From: Rana temporaria | Taxonomy: Eukaryota; Chordata; Amphibia; Anura; Ranidae | Assembly: GCF_905171775.1 (NCBI RefSeq) | Contig: NC_053491.1 | Span: 137,452,483-137,516,482 of the forward strand | Direction of reading: 5' to 3' | Length of the DNA stretch: 64,000 nt | Part shown: one piece after another, positions 34,471 through 45,445 of the stretch | Numbering within the stretch: position 1 is the stretch's first letter | How the letters are laid out: each line of letters opens with the position of its first letter | Translations under genes and position numbers: made by a program | The notes under the pieces: generated by a model | The model's database searches: none | What the model saw: the letters and a program-made list of their open reading frames with translations, nothing else | Told to the model about the DNA's origin: nothing

Positions 34471-36560
34471 CTTTTATACTCCATCAACAAAGCTCTACTA
34501 CAAATAGCAGACATAGTAGCTCCAAAACACAGACCGTTCATCCGGAAAAACAACTCCGGTTTGTTTAACGACAAGCTCACGTTGTTGAAGCAAGAACGCA
34601 GAAGAGCGGAAGCTGCCTGGAGAAGAAGCTCAACAGAGGAAAACCACATAATTTACAAACGAATCACTAAGCAAAAAAAGATCACTTCTCTAATATCCTC
34701 GCTAAAGCCCGTAACCGTCCCCTCAAACTACTCAACTTAGTCACTCAGACCATGAACCCAGCATGCCTAGAGGCTCCAAATCTTGAATCGCAAGAATTTT
34801 GCAACGAATTATCGGATTATTTCATTTAACAAAATTGAAAAAAATCGTTGAAACTATTCAGCTAAAGAGAACCCCCATCGACTCCCCTGTAAATCATAAA
34901 GGCAACATTTACACAAATATGCCACAATCAATCAAATTCAGACTAAAGTCCATCCCTATCGACACCACCAAAAATATCATTGGAACCCTGCGAGACAGCA
35001 CAGCACCTAATGATATCATCCCCACTAAACTGTTGAAAGAATGTGCCAATATTGTGGCACCGGCTATCACGCACCTCATAAACCAATCGTTTAAGGAAGG
35101 CATAGTCCCGACTCCACTGAAACAAGGCATAATTAAACCCATTCTAAAAAAAAAAAAACCACCCTCAACCCCAAAAATCATCGACCCATAACAGGCCTAA
35201 GCATTCTCTCCAAGGTAATGGAGAAAGTAGTAGTGCAACAGCTACAACATCATTTAGACACCCACAGACTACTGGATTCACTTCAAATCGGGTTTCCGTC
35301 CTGGTCACGGAACAGAAACTGCACTTCTCAATATATGGGATGACGCTCTCGAAGCAGCAGACAAAGGAGAATCTTGTCTTCCGGTACTATTGGACCTGAG
35401 CGCAGCTTTTGATACAATAGACCACAAATTGTTGCCGACTCGCCTGGCTGAAGTAGCTAGTGGCAGAATCCGATCTGCGTTTTCTCCTCCTTTCTGGAAA
35501 ATCAATCACAGATAGTGAAACTAGGTTCTTTCACTTCTGAAAAACGTACCGGGTCATGTGGAGTCCCTCAGGGGTCACCCTTGTCGCCCGTACTATTCAA
35601 AATCTATCTCCGCCCTCTCCTCGAAAATCATCAGCAACCAAAATTTACTCTACCATTCCTACACGGATGACACCCAACTCTACTTTCGCATCAGCAATAA
35701 AAAGGATCATGATCTCGGACTAGAGAAATGCCTTACTCCGATAGAGAATTGGATGACGGAGAGTTACCTTAAACTCAATGGCTCAAAAACAGAACTTCTG
35801 CTTCACGCCAACCGAAAGAGACTTGCCATGACAACATGGATACCCCCGCCCATTTTGGGACAAACCATCACCCCTAGCACCAAAATCAAAAGTCTCTGAG
35901 TCACTTTAGACTCCTACATGACAATAGATGCATAAATAAGTTCAGTAGTCAGCGGATCCCACCATCTGCTGCGCCTGCTACGTAGACTCACTCCCTTTAT
36001 CCCAAAAGAAGACATAGCAGTCATGGTGGGAACGATAATCAACTCCAGACTATGCAAACGCGCTTTACCTCGGACTACCAAAGTACCAACTCTCTCTTCT
36101 ACAAGTCGTCCAGAATACGGCAGCACGACTTGTAACAGGAAAAAAAAACCTGGGAATAAATTTCCCCCTCCCTTAGAGCCCTTCATTGGTTGCCCGTAAA
36201 AGACAGAATTACGTTTAAGACACTCTGCCTGACGCACAAATGTGTTCAAGGAAGTGCGCCCCAATATCTATGTGAACAATTAAAATGTCACAACCCCAAT
36301 CGCGTTCTCTGTTCGACCAACCAAAATCTACTCCAGATACCCAAGGCCAGATACAAGTCCAAAGGAGAACGAAGATTTGCAGTCCAAGGACCTAGACTGT
36401 GGAACGCTTTACCAACCAGCATCCGAATGGAAGTGAATCACCAGGCCTTCAGAAAAAAATCAAAACCCATCTATTCTGAAGGCAACGTATAGGAGGAAAC
36501 GGATACCAAGTGCCCTGAGGCGATTCAGTTCGCATGTGTTGCGCTATACAAGTTTCTCAC
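34470..36560 (+). pseudogene. L2-like LINE reverse transcriptase, degraded
   Basis: In several frames one can read, in order, a post-endonuclease linker, a KNIIGTLRDSTAPNDIIPTK motif, SGFRPGHGTETALLNIWDD, LLDLSAAFDTIDHKLL, a GVPQGS-like motif at about 35565, SYTDDTQLYF (TDD where YADD or FADD is usual), LNGSKTEL and a C-terminal LWNALPTSIR. This is the order of a jockey/L2-type non-LTR reverse transcriptase. The frame changes near 35160, 35280, 35430, 35590 and 35900 and contains stops, so it is dead. The 3' end GAGGCGATTCAGTTCG...GTTGCGCTATACAA, followed by CTCAC repeats, resembles L2-type tails. It truncates the module copy at 33477-34470. Confidence 0.82.
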
Positions 36561-36830
36561 ACTCTCACTCAACAGTGTGGCACCTTATGGTGCGTGAAGA
36601 TTACGTTATTGGACATTTGTTGTACTTTGCACTTTATGATCAATTGAAGAGTATCAAGATTTTATTTTGACATTCCTACAAAGTAAAAGAAAACAATGAT
36701 ATGTCTCTTTGTAACATCAGACACCAACCGTATGCAAATATAATTTCTTTTAGCGAGTGCGCTGGTGTAAATGAGCCCCAATGCTATAGGCAGGCAACAA
36801 AATATAACTACAGGTAAAACTTTTTCCCAT

Positions 36831-37208
36831 TTTGGTTAAAATAAGGGAGGGTTATAACCCCTGTAGGGTTTGTTTTTCCATCTTTGTCTCATTGTGGAGA
36901 CTCACTTTCACTTCCTGTCCCAAAGAAAAACAGGAAATCCCTACTAATTAGGGGAATCTCTTGGCTACCCCCAGGTAACTAGAACTAGTGTCTCCACTGG
37001 AAGATTTCTCCTCTATTACTTTTCAGGGGACAACCCATATCATTGGATTACTTTCACTTTCACTCTCAATAATAATAGTCAACAAGACAAATTTAGAGGG
37101 TGAATCTTCCTAATGGAACCACAGCCAGCAATACAAATTGACCTGTTCTAATCTCTCCCCTCTCTATCCAAAAAAAATAAAAAAGTTTTGCCTTTAGTTA
37201 TACTTTAA
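36831..37208 (+). repeat. Dispersed repeat, copy 2 of pair
   Basis: It has the same order and orientation as 18484-18815 (GGGAGGGTTATAACCCCTGT, CACTTCCTGTCCCA, AACTAGTGTC, GGAAGATTTC). It ends in TTTAGTTATACTTTAA with TTAA at 37205-37208. Confidence 0.7.
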
Positions 37209-37832
37209 GGAGATCCTTCGGTATCAGTTGTATAATTGTACAGAAATATGAGAATTTACAGGACCAGGTGCACCATACAGTCTCATAATTAACCCATAAC
37301 CACCATAATAGCAAGCCTATGAACAGGCCTGTACTGGCCATCGGGAGTTTCCCGGTGGGATGATGGCTCAGTGGGCCCATTTCAGTGACATTGGAGGAGA
37401 TAGAGATGCACAGCGCCAACTAAGTGTAGCATTAAAACAACTTTTATTCCACTAAAAGGATGTTACTGACAAAGGGAATAGGGTGAAAGGCATTAAGACA
37501 CTGTGCAAGAGTCCAGGCTTGACATCAATCTGAATTAGGAGCTGCCAGGGGAAACCAATCGGGCCAGGAGATGCAGATTACCGGTGTGTACTTCTACTTC
37601 CATAAGGGCCGGTGGAACGTGCGATGGGCCGGAAGCGATGTCATCAGACAGAAATTATAGTCACGTCCCCTCTCATGTCTTGTATCATTTCCAGCTGATG
37701 ACATCACGTCCACCCCATCGTGCATGACAAGCTGCATCTGGTGGCAGACGACACACTCAGGGTTCCCACTGATTCTGCATTATGGCAAGTTGAACCATTT
37801 AAATTTATATTACAACGTAACAATATAAATAA

Positions 37833-37890
37833 TGCGCTTCAGTCATCCTGACACCATAACAACCATGGTGGCGTGATGATTGAAGCGCCA
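37833..37890. repeat. Imperfect hairpin
   Basis: GCGCTTCAGTCATC pairs with GATGATTGAAGCGC around an ACCATAACAACCATGGT centre. It is probably the middle of an unidentified palindromic repeat. Confidence 0.55.
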
Positions 37891-37899
37891 ACACCAGGT

Positions 37900-39158
37900 G
37901 TTTGGAGTAAAGTGGGCCGGCCTGGATGAAGCCAAATTTTTGTCCCAGTCCAGCCCTGCCCATGAATGGTGCTAAACAAATGCAAGACTGGTTACATATA
38001 TACAAGGATGAAGGTGAACAACTTCCTTGGCTTCCCCAATTTGAACATTCATAGGAGGTTCAAGTGCAAAGAATGTAAAAAGTATATTTTTCCCCATTCA
38101 CCCCCCCCCCCCCCAAAGAACGGGAAGCATTTCTGTATTAAGAATGGTGCAAAATACCACTGCTTGTAGTCCAAGACTTTCAGTCCAGTGTTCTTTTAAA
38201 GACTAAAGCTGTGCTAAAGAGCAAATGGGACCATTCTCAGGTATTTTAAAAATACCATCAGGTCTTTCCCTTATACCAAGTAACTTTATGTGTACAAAAC
38301 CTTTTAAAGGAAAACAGACTGGAATTGCTTATCTCTCCTTTAAAATTATTCTAGCTCAATAGTTGTCATTGTGATCCAGTATCTTCAATACTTAGAAGTC
38401 ACTGACCCATAATATGTTTGCAGATAAGGACTTTTGCATTTCCTGATCCCTAAATAAGAAATAATTGAATTTAATGAGTCAATAAAAACATGTTGTTGAC
38501 AACACTTTCAGAAAGGGGACAATAATGGAAATCCCCATTTTTCTCTCATCGACAGTTTACTTTTTTGCCATGCTGAGGTGATCCAGTATCTAGCATAGGT
38601 ATACTTGGGGTTTCAATTCTTCTAAGTTTCTGTCGATTTACTCTAGATAGCTCACAAAATCTAAAAGCGTAGTCTTAAAGAAATCACTTTAGAGTTTTCT
38701 GTCTATTCTGCCCTTCTGAGAATGATTTATTTGGCCTTAGTATTGTGAAGTGCTGAACTGCACCCAGACACCTAAAGATGTAGCTGAACAAAACCATAGG
38801 CAAATTGTTTTTACTTAGCAAAATACCTTTAATTCTATTCAGCCAGTCCTGCATTTATGTACCCCAACCATACTATACAAGTCAAATGTATAATGGAATT
38901 ACTGCAGTTCTGTAGCTCCGTCACTCCTTATCGCTGGACAATGAATCAACATCATTCTAACAAAGTTCTTTTTATTTTTACCCATTCCTTTGAGTACTCT
39001 TAACAACCTTCTCCTCCGGCTACCAGTGCTTAACCATGTTGGGATCTATTCACATCAATGCATTACAGTTAACGCACAATACACAAATTATTGCATCACA
39101 TTGCCATGTCTATTCAAATGGCAATACACTTGGCATTGTAGCACACCACAATGCCCTA
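37900..39158. other. Non-coding intergenic stretch
   Basis: A C-run lies at 38101-38114. Otherwise no gene, element end or palindrome is clear; possibly older unique sequence. Confidence 0.35.
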
Positions 39159-39162
39159 TTAA

Positions 39163-39645
39163 AGCCGGGTTTCACCCGAAAAAATGTTAACATTAGATTG
39201 AGGCTAATTACGGGAGCACAATCGGGTTTATTTTTTTAAATCAAATGCAGTACTTACCGTTTTAGAGATAGATGTTCTCCACTGCTTCGGGTATGGTCTT
39301 CGGGGACTGGGCGTTCCTATTTGATTGACAGCCTTCCGACCGTCGCATACAGCGCGTCACGAGGTTGCCGAAAGAAGCCGAACGTCGTGTGCGGCTCTAT
39401 ACGGCGCCTGCGCACCGACGTTCGGCTACTTTCGGCAACTCGTGACGCGCTGTATGCGATGGTCGGAAGTCTGTCAATCAAATAGGAACGCCCAGTCCCC
39501 GCAGACCATACCCGAAGCGGTGGAGAACATCTCCTCTCTAAAACGTAAGTACTGCATTAATGTAAAAAAAAACCACCCGATTGTGGCTTCCCGTAATTAG
39601 CCTCAATCTAATGTTAAAAATTTGTTTTTCGGGTGAACCAACGCT
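39163..39645. mobile_element. TTAA-flanked long palindrome (483 bp)
   Basis: TTAA sits at 39159-39162 and 39646-39649. Two arms of roughly 220 bp pair closely: AGCCGGGTTTCACCCG with CGGGTGAACCAACGCT at the ends, GGGACTGGGCGTTCCTATTTG with its complement at about 39478-39498, and ACAGCGCGTCACGAGTTGCCGAAAG-like sequence around the centre. The central unpaired part is about 25 bases (near 39390-39416). The CpG content is high and nothing is coded. Confidence 0.82.
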
Positions 39646-39918
39646 TTAAGATCAAAAAAAGGTGGAAGGTACAATTTTTGGTCAGGTGGCAGCCTCTTCA
39701 AGTGATGAGGCCTGCCTTAATGCCCCACACAACATAACCTGGGTATGATATGCACTGAAGCAGGCAGGCTTGGTGTGAAAGGGCTCTTAAGATGACAGCA
39801 CTAGTGAGTGATTGGTTCAACCTTCTATTCTCCAGAGCCCCAAATCCCCCCCCTTTTTTTTTTAAACAGGGGTTATTGGAATATCATATAAAAAATTATT
39901 TCAGGTGGTTGCTTTAGG

Positions 39919-40925
39919 CAGGTTTTGACAAATTTGCTTGGATCTAGGAGCCAGCTTAAAAAGTTAGGAGCCAGAAAACGCACCCCGTCCCGACGAGCTG
40001 CGCGCAGAAACGAACACATACGTGAGCAGCGACCGCATATGTAAACGGTGGTTCAAACCACAGAGTGTGGGGTATCGCCACGATTGGTAGAGCGAGAGCA
40101 ATAATTTCTAGCCTAGACCTCCTCTGTAACTCAAAACATGCAACCTGTATTTTTTTTTAAAACGTCGCCTATGAAGATTTTAAAGGGTAAAAGTTTGTTG
40201 GCATTCCACGAGCGGACTCAATTTTGAAGTGTGACATGTTGGGTATGAATTTACTCGGTGTAACATTATCTTTCATAATATAAAAAAAAATGGGGATAAC
40301 TTTACTGTTGTCTTATTTTTTTAATTAAAAAAAGTCAAATTTTTTCCCAAAAAAGTGCGCTTGTAAGACCGCTGCGCAAATACGGCGTGACAGAAAGTAT
40401 TGCAACGATCGCCATTTTATTCTCTAGGGTGTTAGGATAAAAAAATATATATAATGTTTGGGGGTTCTAATTAGAGGGAAGAAGATGGCAGTGAAAATAG
40501 TGAAAAATTACATTAGAATTGCTGTTTAACTTGTAATGCTTAACTTGTAATACCAACGGCCACCACCAGATGGCGCCAGCTCACACAAGGAAGAGCTGGG
40601 GACTTCACAAGGCCGCAAAGCCACAGCCTCAATTACCGGACATCACGGGGTCCCCGCAATCGAGCGGCGGGGGAGGTGGGGGCCTAGTCCTCCGCGATCC
40701 TGGGGAAAAGGCGCTCCGCAGACTAGGCCGAAGCCGCGGCTAAAGCCGCTTGCTGCCTTTTTCCAGGATCGCTGCGGGCAGGATGTTTTAGGCAAGGCCG
40801 CGACTTCGGCCTAGTCCGCGGAGCGCCGGTCCTATGGAACAACATTTTTTTTTTTTTCACTTCCAAGCCAAGTCGCCAGGATGCTATTTCTAGTCGCCAT
40901 GGCGACCAGGATTTGTCGAGCCCTG
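39919..40925 (-). mobile_element. hAT-type element, family G copy 2 (1007 bp)
   Basis: The ends CAGGTTTTGACAAAT and ATTTGTCGAGCCCTG are flanked by a perfect GCTTTAGG duplication (39911-39918, 40926-40933). It is inverted relative to 3999-4772 and carries the same module. It has about 230 extra bases at about 40600-40850, CpG-rich and themselves partly palindromic (GACTAGGCCGAAGCCGCGG with GCGACTTCGGCCTAGTC). Confidence 0.88.
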
Positions 40926-41531
40926 GCTTTAGGAATATTGGAACATTCGTTTAAAGTGGTTCCAAAGGCTCAAGGTATTTTACCTTCATGCATTCTATGC
41001 ACGAAGTTAAAAAAGCTTCTGTATGCAGCAGCCAACCTGATACTTATCTGAGTGTCATCGCGATTCAGCAATGTGCGCGAAAGTCTTAGCTCTCTGGGGA
41101 CTTTCCTTCCTCATTGGATTTGTCTTGTACAGCCAGTGAGCCAATGAGAATAGAGAAGGGGCAGGGCTAAGCCGCTGCTCCGTGTCTGAATGGACACACA
41201 AAGCGGTGGCTCGGGAGCAAGCCTTCTTGGGTGCCCCCACAACCAAGAGCACCAGCAGCGTATAGACATGTTTATATTTTTTTGGAAAGAAAAAAAAAAA
41301 AACTTGACTTTAACATCGCTTTAAAGAACTTTGAATTAACATATAACCAAAATAAAGAGTGTCTTTATAGTTTCATTGAGTTTCGCTTTTATTAAAAGGT
41401 GGCTTCTGCTATCCTTAGGTTTATGCCAATGTTTTTGTACATTATAAAGGACCTCATATTTTTAAAAATGGCAATTCCACTTTTTTGGGGGAAAAATTTG
41501 CAAATAATAAAACATATATATATATCATATA

Positions 41532-42968
41532 CAGTGGATATAAAAAGTCCACACACCCCTATTCTATTAAAATGTCAGGTTTCTGTGATGTAAAAAAAAG
41601 ATAATGAAATGTCTTCACCTTCAATGTGACCACTAAACTGTATAATTCAGTTGAACAACAAACTGAAATCTTTTAGGTGGAGGGAATAAAAAATAAAATA
41701 ATATGGTTGCCTAAGTGTGCACACCCTTAGATTAATACTTTGTTGAAGCACTTTTTGATTTTATTACAGCACTCAGTCTTTTTGGGTATGAGGCCATTAG
41801 CATGGCACATCTTGACATGGCAATATTTGCCTACTCTTCTTTGCAAAAACATTCCAAATCTTTCAGATTGTGAGGGTATCTCCTGTGCACAGCCCTCTTC
41901 AGATCACCCCCACAGATTTTCAATCGGATTCAGGTCTTGGTTCTGGCTTTGCCATTCCAAAACTTTAATCTTCTTCTGGTGAAGCCATTCATTTGTTGAT
42001 TTGGATGTATGCTTTGGGTCGTTCTACTGCTGAAAGGTAAAATTCCCCTTCATGTTCAGCTTTCTAGCAGAAGCCTGAAAGTTTTGTGCCAATATTGAAA
42101 AAATAAAAACCAAACTTGAATCCAGTTGACTGAGTGATGAGTTTGCTCAAACACTTATTGAGAAAAAATGGTGACCGATTCATCCTATTGGACAGGATAC
42201 CCCCAAAGCTTGATAGGGGAAATATTCTACGATGCCACTGTCCAGACATTGTTGGATATTTTTTACTCACTATTTTAATATTTCAATAAAGCTATACTCC
42301 ATACCCCCTCTCCCTTTTTTTGCTTTGTGCCAATATTGACTGGCATTTGGAACTTGTCATAATTCCCTCTACCTCGACTAAGGCCCCTGTTCCAACTGAA
42401 GAAAAAGAGTCCAAAGCATGATGCTACCACCGCCATGTTTCACGTGGGTATGGTGTTCTTTCGGTAATGTGCAGTGTTATTTTTGAGCCAAACAAATCTT
42501 TTGAAATTATGGCCAAAAACTTCAACCTTGGTTTCAGACCATAACACAGACTTCGGAGGTGTTTTTGCAAAATTTTGCCAGGCTTGGATGTTTTTCTTCG
42601 TAAGAAAAAGCTTTTGTCTTGTCCACTCTACCCCATACATATGAAGAATATGGGAGATTGTTAACTCATGTACCACACAGCCAGTACTTGCCAGATATTC
42701 CTGCAGCTCTTTTAATTTTGCTGTAGGCCTCTTGGCAGCCTCCCTTACCAGTTTTCTTCTCATCTTTTCATCAATTTTGGACGGAAGTCCAGTTCTTGGT
42801 AATGTCACTGTTGTACCATATTTTCTCCACTTGATGACTGTATTCACTGTGTTCAATAGTATATCTAATGCCTTGAAAATTATTTTGCATCCTTCTCCTG
42901 AGAGATACATTTTAAACAATGAGATCACTCTGATGGAAGCTCTCTGCAGACCACGGCTGTAGGATGCA
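41532..42968 (-). pseudogene. Tc1-like element, larger part
   Basis: CAGTGGATATAAAAAGTC at 41532 is a Tc1-type end. On the minus strand, the frame starting at 42982 reads through the N-terminal DNA-binding region (INTERVAL around IKWRKYGTTVTLPRTGLPSK) into VLWSETKVEVF. In related Tc1 transposases this motif is WSDETK, so the first catalytic Asp has been deleted. Further stops follow towards 41740. A 225-bp insert lies at 42099-42323. The element's other end is at 50001-50270, beyond a 7-kb DIRS insertion. It moved DNA by cut-and-paste when active; it is inactive now. Confidence 0.85.
42099..42323 (+). mobile_element. 225-bp insertion with 16-bp target duplication
   Basis: TTTGTGCCAATATTGA occurs at 42083-42098 and again at 42324-42339, exactly flanking the insert inside the Tc1 sequence. 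The insert starts AAAAATAAAAACC and has TTTCAATAAAGC (AATAAA) near its right end followed by a pyrimidine-rich tail. A long exact duplication points to target-primed retroposition rather than a DNA transposon. The source sequence is not recognised. Confidence 0.7.
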
Positions 42969-43707
42969 AAAAAAAAACCCACCTAGTTAGACTTACGGGT
43001 AACGGTATTTCAACGAGTCTTTCAGGACAGCACCTGGAAAGAGTGCAGCTTTAACCCATTTTCCAGGAAACACTGAAGTCAGTTTCTTTAAAGGACCAGT
43101 CACTTCAGCCATGGCTCTCCATTGTTTATAGAGTACCTTCACCAATGTCCGAAATTAGATTAAGGCAAAACATAGGATCTACCCCTAAAGCCTTTGTAGC
43201 TTCATTGATGGGCCATCACAGCCACTTTCCCTATGGTGTTCGTAAAAGGCACTGTATCCTTTACATGGACCTGAGAACAATATAAAACAGTGAATTCGAT
43301 CTTCTGAATCTTCTTGTGACTTTGAGATGCAGTATACATCTTCTTACATCCAGGCAATGAAACGATCTTTCCTTAGTGCCGGATGGTGTAGGAGAAAAGG
43401 TTAGGAGAACTATTTCTTGCGACCTATGAAATACTGCTAAAACCTTTGGTAGGAAACCCGGGTCAGTTCTTAGCACTACCCGGTCTTGAAAAACATGGTT
43501 CAATGATAGACAAGGCTTGCAGTTCATTCGCCCTACTAGCTTACGTAACCGCCACTTATAGTGCCAATTTGAGCGACCAAAACTTGATTGTCGCTTCCTC
43601 CAGAGGTTCAAAGGGTTTTTTCATCAAACCCTGTAATACCACCGATAAGTCCCACTTCGGAATAAACTTAAAAAGGTACTGGCCTAGCTCTGGCAAATGC
43701 CTTAAAA

Positions 43708-44481
43708 CAGGGTTTGACAAATTTGCTTGGAATCTAGGAGCCAGCTTAAAAATTTAGGAGCCAGAAAACGATCACCCCGTCCCGACGAGCTTGTGCGCAG
43801 AAGCGAACACATCCGTGAGCAGCGCCAATATGTACACGGTGTTCCAACCACACATGTGAGTATCGCCGTCATTGGTAGAGAGAGAGCAATAATTCTAGCC
43901 TAGACCTCTCTAACTCGAAGAACATGCGAACTGTCGATTTTTTTTAAACATCGCCTTATGAGAGATTTTAAAGGGGTAAAAGTTTGTCGGCTATTCCACG
44001 AGCGGACACCAATTTTGAAGCGTGACATGTTGGGTATGATTTACTCAGCATAACATTATCTTTCATAATATTAAAAAAAATGGGGATAACTTTACTGTGG
44101 TCTTATTTTTTTATTAAAAAAAGTGTAATTTTTTTCCCAAAAAAGTGCGCTTGTAAGACCGCTGCGCAAATACGGCGTGACAGAAAGTATTGCCATTTTA
44201 TTCTCTAGGGTGTTAGGATAAAAAATATATATAATGTTTGAGGGTTCTAATTAGAGGGATGAAGATGGCAGTGAAAATAGTGAAAAATGACATTAGAATT
44301 GCTGTTTAATTGTAATGCTTAACTTGTAATACCAACGGCCACCACCAGATGGCGCCAGCTCACACAAGGAAGAGCTGGGGACTTTACAAAAAAAAAAAAA
44401 GTTTTTTTTGCCCACCTTTCAAGCCAAGTCGCCAGGAGGCTATTTCTAGTTGCCATGGCGACCGGGATTTGTCAAGCCCTG
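43708..44481 (-). mobile_element. hAT-type element, family G copy 3 (774 bp)
   Basis: The ends CAGGGTTTGACAAAT and ATTTGTCAAGCCCTG are flanked by CCTTAAAA (43700-43707) and CCCTAAAA (44482-44489), an 8-bp duplication with one mismatch. It has the same orientation and body as 39919-40925, without that copy's extra GC-rich block. It sits in the recombinase region of DIRS element A. Confidence 0.87.
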
Positions 44482-44586
44482 CCCTAAAAAATCAAGCGGA
44501 GCCTGAGATAACTGCCTCTCCAGGAATACCGATAGAGCGGCCACTTGGACCTTTAAAGTACCAGCGGCCAACCCCTTCTCCATTCC

Positions 44587-44994
44587 CTAATGGAGGAATC
44601 TTAGAACAGAAACATTTCCTGTGGCGAAACACCCTTCAGTCGTACACCAGGAAATTAAACATTTCCATGTTTTAAAGTAAATTGCCCTAGTGACTCTCTT
44701 TCTGTTATTTAATAGGGTTGAGACTAGTTTGTAGCCTCCCTTTACAGTTTGAGTACCAACGGTATCATCCGAAAAGGGGGAAAGGCATAGCACAAGCGGA
44801 AGGTCTACTAGAGCGTCCAGTCCGTCGCTTGATCTCGCCTGTTCAGGGAGAAATAGTTCAGGGATGTCAACAGGTCGATCTGGGGGTGCTCCCCATTTTC
44901 CTATTGGCATCTGGAATACTTCTGAATTCAGACTCCACTCCGATTCCAGTACTCTCTCCCTGCTTAGGATCTCCTTTAGGTGTACTGCCGTCAA
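44587..44994 (-). pseudogene. DIRS A: RNase H end and recombinase N-terminal part
   Basis: The 135-residue frame has LSRERVLESEWSLN and a DGLDALVDLPL stretch, typical of the region after RNase H in DIRS polyproteins. It is followed by TRAIYFKTWKCLISWC, typical of the N-terminal helical part of DIRS tyrosine recombinases. These are normally separated by more sequence, so there is an internal deletion. The catalytic half lies across the hAT insertion at 43120-43620, where reading frames are disrupted. Confidence 0.6.
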
Positions 44995-45445
44995 GGATCT
45001 AGGTGCCTTCTGCTTCTTGTGCCTCCCTGTTTGGTTATATAGGCCACTGCTGTGGCATTGTCAGACAACACCTGAATGTGGTGACCCCAGACCTGGTCCT
45101 TGAAGGCCCACAGTCCCAGAACAATGGCCCTTAGTTCCCTTCAATTGGAGGATCTCTTGACCTCTCTGTCCATGCTCCTTGGGCCATCTGTCCTTCCAGG
45201 TAGGCGCCCCAACTCCAGAGACCCGCCCCCCCATAGGACCAATTCCTCAGAATTGCCTGATGGAGATCTCTTACGTAGGGACGTGCCCATTGCACTGCTG
45301 GGATTGATGTTATGAGGAGTCCTAGTACTGACATCACTGCCTGATTGAGATGGCAGATTTGTTAGTGTTTTTAACTGCATTTTGGACTTTCTCCATTTTT
45401 TCCTCTTGGGAGAAAAATTATTTTCTGTATGGAGTTGGTGGTATA

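Noticed and set aside
44349..44675. 108-codon plus-strand frame
   Set aside because: It starts in the hAT end and continues antisense through the DIRS recombinase, so it is a shadow frame.
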